This document shows, piece by piece, positions 21,601-26,195 of a DNA stretch of 26,195 nucleotides. Position 1 is the stretch's first letter, and each line of letters begins with the position of its first letter. Where the stretch lies: assembly GCA_003118195.1 (NCBI GenBank), contig BEXV01000230.1, forward strand, positions 182,565 to 208,759, read 5' to 3'. Made by a program: the position numbers and the translations under genes. Source of the stretch: Hemicentrotus pulcherrimus. Taxonomy: Eukaryota; Echinodermata; Echinoidea; Camarodonta; Strongylocentrotidae. The notes under the pieces are model-generated. The model saw nothing but the letters and a program-made list of their open reading frames with translations. It did not search any database and was not told where the DNA came from.

Positions 21601-24600
21601 TGAATTTTCAGATCTGTAGGAGAAAGTATGCATAGAGAAATCAAAGCTTGAATAATATGACTTTATAAAACAAATCAAACGTCTATTCAGAAATAATGGG
21701 GTGAATATGGAAAATAGACGAGAGAAAGTAAAATTAAGTTTTAATAATTACCTGTATGTTATATTCATATGACTTGGGTTCTCTCTTATTATAGGTACTT
21801 GCCTGCATGATCTCTGTATATTTATGTACATTGCATGTCAACAAGAAGAATTTGCATATTTTATGAACGATAAAACATTCAATTTTTTTCAATTTTTTTT
21901 TTATTATTTCATAAAAATCACATACAATTGAGCATTAAAGAAAACAAAAAATATATTCCAGTGTTTAAAAACTGAAGCAACGGATTTGATGTTTCATTGT
22001 ATATATATTCATATATTGTGAAAATCCTTAAACAATACCAAATATCACAGAAATAACAAGCTTTCTATCAATCTTTTTTTAAATCATAGATAAACGATTG
22101 TTACCTTTTCAAGAGCTGATCTCTCATGGCCTGCTGGCGTTGACCTTTGCTGAAATGAGTGACTCTGACATCCCTCGGGTGACCACTGGTTGAACTATGA
22201 AATGGAGCACTGCTACTGGTGGGAGCACCTTGTCTCAGGATACCAGATGTCTACAAGAGAAGCAGATTAAAGAGAAACTCCAGTAGTGGTAAAAAAAGAA
22301 AATTAATTTTCACAGAATCAAACGAAACTAACACTGAATGTTCAAGATTACAAATAAATAACATGTGCCAAACAATTTTGGAAGAAAATGTATACTGGCT
22401 GAGTAATGAGCATAGAAAGACAAGGAAATCAAGGTAGTACCAACCCCGACACCATGTGTGTTGCCCCATATATAGCTTTCTGTGCACAGTGCTCGTTACT
22501 TTGCCAAGACTCGGTCAAATTTATTATGATTTTGATGACTCCAGACCCTTGCAGTGCAAACCAATACTTACATGCTACATGATCAACTGTTTCTGATCCT
22601 TTCCACACCTTTTCTTTCACAATGCAATCGCATTACCAGTACTAAAGTTTAGCTTTAAGTGAAATCATTGCCAAACCATACCAAGTATATTAGAGAAATA
22701 AACATCTATCACAATTAATATTCAAGTCTATATTATATTCAAAATAGGATGCATCATCCTTGATCTTGTAAAAAAAAAAATTCTATCTAGGAAATATACA
22801 GTAAATAAACAGTATAAATATATTAATACTGTTATGTTATTCAATGATATCTTATTCTATAACAATAATTATGATTCTTTGCAGGTATAACAAGTATTGT
22901 GGATCAAAAATACTTATTTTTAATATATTGAAAACAATGGCCATGCAGGTAAATTGAAAGATGTTTTAAGAATAAAATGAATTAAAGGCCCACTGCACTA
23001 CTTGTAGCTACTTGCGCCCTCTATATAACAAACAGTGCCTAATCGGTGACCATTGGTCCCCCATGATCCTCTTTTTCTTATGTTAACTGAGAGCTGAGTT
23101 GATGAGATAACCACCTGTCCAGTGACCTCGCAGGGCGCTCTAATCCCTCCTGTAAGCTACGGCAGATAAGCTTTAAAAGTAAATACTGAAGTGGAAAGCA
23201 TACCTTCTTATGGGTAATGCCCATGTTAGTTGATGAACTCATAGGTTGCTGTGTCACTGGAGGTATGGGAGAGCTTTGTTGGTTTGCAGACTGATTATGA
23301 TTATCTGTATGTAAAAGTCAAATCAAATTTATGTGAAGGAAGATTAAGAGAATGAAACAATGGTCTTTTTAGAAATACAAAAATAAAAATAAAGAACATA
23401 TGAAAAACAAACATGCACAAGGTTCCCAGTTTCATTCAAAATACACCCCACCTCCTTTCCTCCATAGTGTCTGCCTTTTACATGTGTTATGTACACAGTC
23501 AGAAAAAAAGGTCAATTTACAATAAATTTTTTAAAATACAAATTGACATAATTCAGATAAAAAAAGGAAAATGTCAATATACGATTACATAATGAATAAA
23601 TTTAAACTTTACCGGTAAGTGATTCAAACAAACATGTATGGCAAACAAGAATTGAGGTAACTACCGTATGTTCTCTAGATTCATAAATGGTCTGAGCAAA
23701 AAGTCGTAAGGGAAAGTGAATAAATTCAATGTGCTAATATTTTCTTTCAAAGAAATTAATCATAAAATACAATGAAGAATGGATTTACCATGACTATGAT
23801 GACCAGTCAACATGGAAGGCCTTGTGATTTCTGAAAATTCATCATCCACACCATTTTTAGATGCAGCATTCGAAACCTGATCATGTCCACCTTGTTTGTA
23901 GCCTTGTGCAGAGCTCAAGACTTGGTCTGCAGTTGCACCATCATCCTTGGCTGATGTTACATCCTCAGTGGTGCTATGCCTCTGTACATCAGCAACATCC
24001 CTCTGGACTTCATACCCTTCTGGCAAGTTCCCTGGCAGGGCTGGCGGCAGGAATGGGGTGCTGGATGAGCCACCTAGTTCATTTTCCGTCGGAAAACATA
24101 AATGGAAGTTTGTTAAGCTTCCTTTAACCCATTCAAGATGGTGCCAAAGTTGAAAGACATTGTGGCCTGGGGTCCATGAAAAATGTGTGACATACTAAAA
24201 TGAAACAGCGTTCAAGCGGTTTAACCACATTTTTTTTGGGGGGGGGGGTGTGGGTGTAATCTATGTCTCCACTCAAAAGTTAAGAGTTAGATTTTCTACC
24301 ACAATTTTTTGATGAATAAAGATACTATACCGGCTTAATTTTGAGAGTTCAACAACAAGATATGTCCAGTTCTTAAAACAATTTTTTTATTTATTTTGTC
24401 TTTAAGTTTTGCTTACCGGTATGCAAAATTCTATTCCTGACGTTACATTGACGAGCAAGAAGAGAAAAGATCCTACCTGTCTCCAAAAAAAAGATCCTAC
24501 CTGTCTCAAAAGGAGACTTCCTCTCTCTCAAATACTTGGCTTTGATGCGAACTCTCATGGAGCCAGAACTTGATAGGCTGGAGTTGGCCAAGGAGGCATC

Positions 24601-24786
24601 CAAGGAGTTGTGTTTTCCATGTTGTTCAGATTGTGACCCAAGAGGTGCACTTGACCGTCTCAGGACCTCACTGGCAGAAGAACTGTTGGAAGTATTGGCA
24701 CTAATAGTGTTTGGACTTTCCATCGATGAAGGGCTTTTGTAGATAAGCTGATCCCATACAGATGAATCATGCTCATTAGAGGCCAT
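18554..24786 (-). CDS. TALPID3: TALPID3 (KIAA0586) centriolar/ciliary protein, N-terminal part, 8 exons, 3' incomplete
   Basis: Eight minus-strand exons (24501-24786, 23789-24073, 23204-23304, 22105-22250, 21439-21613, 20655-20873, 19776-20274, 18554-18674) total 1832 nt, or 610 codons plus two bases. All seven introns are GT-AG and every junction keeps the reading frame. The order of blocks matches vertebrate TALPID3 as I remember it: an Ala-rich run ending VPLLK (about residues 309-331), then TQSDLESK (332 on), SPLETPAPRR (543-552) and LLEEIL (about 573-578). Known role of the family: a distal-centriole/basal-body protein needed for ciliary vesicle docking, ciliogenesis and Hedgehog signalling (talpid3 chicken, Joubert syndrome). 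The N-terminal 190 residues are Ser/Asn-rich and low in complexity, and I see no vertebrate match for them. The protein is incomplete: the conserved middle coiled coil and C-terminal half were not found. Exon boundaries are read by eye. Confidence 0.85.
19502..19638. mobile_element. Foldback/MITE-like element in TALPID3 intron 7
   Basis: TGCAAGAAACCATCATACAT (19510-19529) pairs with the reverse complement of 19611-19630 at 17 of 20 positions. GGGC and GCCC lie at the outer edges, giving a roughly 137-bp element with inverted ends. No coding sequence and no convincing target duplication are visible. It sits about 140 bp from exon 7 inside the intron. Confidence 0.55.
19776..20274 (-). CDS. TALPID3: TALPID3 coding exon 7 (contains SPLETPAPRR)
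   Basis: The largest exon here, 499 nt, encoding residues 405-570 plus one base. It begins TELRALSQRNADSG, continues as a polar, probably disordered segment, and contains SPLETPAPRR at about 543-552 followed by HAPRPHSKE. Vertebrate TALPID3 has SPLETPAPRR followed by FAPVPVS at the same relative place, so this is the best single anchor. The acceptor is CTCTCTTTTCCAG and the donor AACTTAG|GTAAGC, both strong. The opposite strand is also open across the exon but shows no splice or homology support. Confidence 0.9.
20655..20873 (-). CDS. TALPID3: TALPID3 coding exon 6 (coiled-coil segments)
   Basis: A 219-nt, phase 0-0 exon encoding residues 332-404. It opens TQSDLESKMNHIMEKLSVLE, a short helix with heptad-like hydrophobics that matches the QSDLEAK segment of vertebrate TALPID3. 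A flexible Pro/Gly linker follows (APPPPPWVYP, then GWGGGGY). The exon ends with a charged helix (RRLGELEELQRQQREMQ) likely to form a coiled coil that runs into exon 7. The acceptor is CTCTTATTTAG and the donor ATGCAG|GTAAGA, close to consensus. Confidence 0.88.
21439..21613 (-). CDS. TALPID3: TALPID3 coding exon 5 (conserved Ala-rich block)
   Basis: A 175-nt exon completing residue 273 and encoding 274-331. It holds a Lys/Tyr/Pro segment (KPTKRYYQPKMITSG), then the alanine-rich run ATATAAAAAAVAATVPLLK at its 3' end. Vertebrate TALPID3 has a comparable Thr/Ala-rich run ending APLIK, immediately followed by a QSDLE segment as here. This is one of the three strongest identity anchors. The acceptor is CTTTCTCCTACAG and the donor CTCAAG|GTTAGA. 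Confidence 0.88.
22105..22250 (-). CDS. TALPID3: TALPID3 coding exon 4
   Basis: A 146-nt exon encoding residues 225-272 plus two bases, from TSGILRQGAP to AMRDQLLK. The segment FSKGQRQQAMRDQLLK loosely resembles the GQKDALRTVLKQK-type segment of vertebrate TALPID3, recalled from memory. The acceptor is CTTCTCTTGTAG and the donor AAAAG|GTAACA. A transposon-like element ends only 17 bp upstream of this exon, so part of the acceptor region comes from repeat DNA. Confidence 0.8.
22267..22658. mobile_element. MITE copy 2, TTAA-bounded, in TALPID3 intron 3
   Basis: A 392-bp element that starts TTAAAGAGAAACT and ends AGTTTAGCTTTAA, so its ends are imperfect inverted repeats bounded by TTAA. It aligns along its whole length, in the same orientation, with 15849-16242. 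In a 140-base sample I counted about ten differences. It has no coding capacity. TTAA ends suggest a non-autonomous piggyBac-type element, but the family is inferred only from the ends. Confidence 0.75.
23204..23304 (-). CDS. TALPID3: TALPID3 coding exon 3
   Basis: A 101-nt exon encoding residues 191-224, starting DNHNQSANQQSSPIPPV and ending NMGITHKK. The acceptor is TTTTACATACAG and the donor is AAGAAG|GTATGC. It takes two bases at its 5' end to finish the codon begun in exon 2 and ends in phase 0. The composition is Gln/Asn/Ser/Pro-rich and probably disordered. Support comes from splice sites and phase, not from homology. Confidence 0.7.
23789..24073 (-). CDS. TALPID3: TALPID3 coding exon 2
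   Basis: Encodes residues 96-190 plus one base, beginning GSSSTPFLPPALPGNLPEGY and continuing as an acidic, Gln/Ser/Thr-rich, probably disordered segment that ends GHHSH. The donor CATG|GTAAAT is good. The acceptor (GAACTAG) has a weak, distant pyrimidine tract, so the 5' edge is the least certain of the set. The length of 285 nt fits phase 1 on both sides. No domain is recognisable, and no vertebrate counterpart is evident to me. Confidence 0.75.
24501..24786 (-). CDS. TALPID3: TALPID3 coding exon 1 (start codon at 24786)
   Basis: Encodes residues 1-95 plus one base, starting MASNEHDSSVWDQL, rich in Ser and Asn, and ending in a basic stretch (MRVRIKAKYLRERK) and SPFET. The ATG has G at -3 and G at +4, a good animal initiation context. 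An in-frame TAG lies seven codons upstream in genomic DNA, but it sits at a possible splice acceptor (TTCATTTAG ending at 24805), so the exon could extend to 24804 and the true start lie in an upstream exon. The donor used here is GAGACAG|GT with the exon ending at 24501. A second identical donor lies 24 nt further on. Phase 1 at the 3' end fits exon 2 exactly. Confidence 0.75.
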
Positions 24787-25047
24787 TGCAATAGAAGTTC
24801 CTTCCTAAATGAACATGCCCATAATGGTGACTTTTCCTACAGGTATGTGAAAACAAGATAAAAGAAACACATCACTAAAAGGAATCCATTGTCCTGTATT
24901 TTGTATATATATCAATATCAGATGTCAATAGAAGTAGCAGTGAGCTGGTATCAATAAACATTACAATATAGATTTATCTACCAACTCTGTTGTGGCTATG
25001 TGATATTTGTACGCAACTACGCATAATTGTAGCGGCGCAGCACATAC

Positions 25048-25074
25048 TTCGCATGCATACTTTCTCTTCGCCAT
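25048..25074 (-). CDS. Possible upstream TALPID3 start exon (9 codons)
   Basis: On the minus strand CAACATGGCG gives an ATG with A at -3 and G at +4. It reads MAKRKYACE and then meets GTATGT, a plausible donor with a weak preceding base. Splicing to the TTCATTTAG acceptor ending at 24805 would continue in frame as EGTSIA and then MASNEH of exon 1, bypassing the in-frame TAG. The word CAACATGGCG also resembles a YY1 site, which in animals often overlaps start codons near transcription starts. Frame compatibility alone has about a one-in-three chance, so this is tentative. Confidence 0.3.
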
Positions 25075-25667
25075 GTTGAATCGACATCTTCGATGATATA
25101 CAACATGAGATAAATTGGGTTAGGACAAGAAATCAGCTTTTTTCCCATCAAAGAGTTCTTCAAATTATAATTTCAAGTGGTTGAACGCATGCCCAGAGGA
25201 TTCAAAAAAACATTGTTAGTCAAAATTGTAATTACTACTTTGTCAAAAAAATGTGACCCGACCCACTGTTTGAATCGTTTTCCTAATCCTATGCAGCCTA
25301 CAAGCTCTGTCTGGAGTTATATTACTAGACTATTACACAATAGGCCCTAGTATAAATAACTAAATCAGTTTCACTAAGCCTTAGGTTAGAATTAAACAGT
25401 AAAGAATTAAACAATATTCTAGAACACAACTGGCTGGGCACTTTTTTGCGCTAGTTCAGAAGCCTATCCAAACTTTGATCCGTAACTCCTGCATGGAGAT
25501 ACCCTACTAAAATATACCCAAAATGAAGTAAATATTCATCAAATGTCCAAATCTAGGTCACGATTTAAAAGTCAATATCTTTGTTACCCGTTTCGTGCCA
25601 AATTCAACAGTAACCCACTAATGGACACCGAGGGGCAAATAAGTTTTGTATAACTTTATGCCTACTT

Positions 25668-25738
25668 CCAAGGTATGATATCCAAGGTATGAATTTTTTT
25701 TTTCTTTTTCAGAGTATTTTTTTTTTCTTTTTCAGAGT
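25668..25738. repeat. Two adjacent short tandem duplications
   Basis: CCAAGGTATGA occurs at 25668 and 25682 (14-bp period), directly followed by two copies of a 22-bp unit made of a T run plus CTTTTTCAGAGT. Two neighbouring duplications of different unit length suggest local replication slippage. Confidence 0.7.
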
Positions 25739-25797
25739 TTTTTTCCTAAAAACAAAGACTTATAATATGCACTTTCTCACAGGATTCACGGCAAACT

Positions 25798-25886
25798 GCA
25801 TGCGGGTGCGCGCGTGTGTTCAGTTAACGACCATACACTAAGATTACTGTCGCTATCTTAACACACACACGCACCTGCACCCGACC
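25798..25886. repeat. Imperfect inverted repeat
   Basis: CGGGTGCGCGCGTGTGTT on the left pairs imperfectly with AACACACACACGCACCTGCACCCG on the right (split here as AACACACACAC and GCACCTGCACCCG), with about 30 bp between the arms. It may be a small foldback element or hairpin upstream of TALPID3. Confidence 0.5.
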
Positions 25887-26195
25887 GTCCGGACGGTATT
25901 TAATTGTATTGTGCTTCAGTTTGCTGTGCTGTTACAGGTCAAAATTTGGAAAGATTTCTGAACTAGCGCCCACTTCCTTTTAATAGAGTGGTCCAACCTT
26001 GGAAAAATCTACCAGATAAGGCAGTAAAAGTTGTGTCTGACGTCCCCACCTACATTGTACAGTGCAGTGGCGACTTTTTAAGAGTCAATTCAGAGCCCTT
26101 TCCTTTGGAAAAGAGGGCTAATCTCCCGAGTAAGTAAGTAAATATGTAGAGTCTACTCTACTCGTACTGACTACTATTATACTGGCACTGCAGTA

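Larger units (their letters stand above)
24805..26195. other. Presumed upstream/promoter side of TALPID3
   Basis: No ORF or homology supports a second gene here. Apart from the candidate start exon near 25060 the stretch is AT-rich. It holds a CCAAT word near 25110 (minus strand), two tandem duplications around 25668-25738 and an inverted repeat around 25798-25886. The promoter of the minus-strand gene probably lies in this stretch, but no TATA box or initiator can be assigned with confidence. Confidence 0.4.

Noticed and set aside
22251..22487. 78-codon minus-strand frame next to exon 4
   Set aside because: It lies inside the TTAA-bounded MITE and includes the intron acceptor.
1..26195. tRNA, rRNA, CRISPR arrays or bacterial operon signals
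   Set aside because: No tRNA B-box with matching arms, no rRNA-like sequence and no spaced direct repeats were seen; the spliced gene shows this is animal nuclear DNA.

Overview
This is animal nuclear DNA, most likely from an echinoderm such as a sea urchin. Genes are split by short GT-AG introns (about 0.4 to 1.1 kb). The background is AT-rich, with many TACATGTA-type words, (GA)n/(CT)n tracts, poly-G runs and small inverted-repeat elements. The species is an inference from this texture; the sequence does not name it.

Only one gene is securely recognisable: the 5' part of TALPID3 (KIAA0586), on the minus strand between about 24786 and 18554. Eight coding exons join with consistent reading phase at all seven junctions, giving about 610 codons. 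The identification rests on three blocks shared with vertebrate TALPID3: an alanine-rich run ending in PLLK followed by TQSDLESK, the motif SPLETPAPRR, and a later LLEEIL segment. TALPID3 is a distal-centriole and ciliary basal-body protein needed for ciliogenesis and Hedgehog signalling. Exon 1 ends in a tandemly duplicated splice donor. A tiny in-frame upstream exon near 25060 is possible.

The exons downstream of 18554, which should encode the conserved core coiled coil and the C-terminal half, were not found in the remaining 18.5 kb.

Region by region: 1-2130 is non-coding. 2136-2228 resembles the 3' end of a LINE. 2246-5740 holds only unsupported ORFs and a purine-rich tract. 5737-6195 is a foldback element built from short GGACAATTACCCC-like modules. 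6200-8940 is AT-rich and non-coding, with a poly-G run containing one N. 8940-10350 is CpG-richer, with three E2F-like words and two unrecognised ORFs. 11151-11325 is a MITE with 20-bp inverted ends. 11767-11955 is a polypyrimidine tract. 12779-13500 is a roughly 100-bp minisatellite. 15849-16242 and 22267-22658 are two copies of one TTAA-bounded MITE. 18554-24786 is the TALPID3 exons, with MITEs in its introns. 24805-26195 is the presumed upstream/promoter side.
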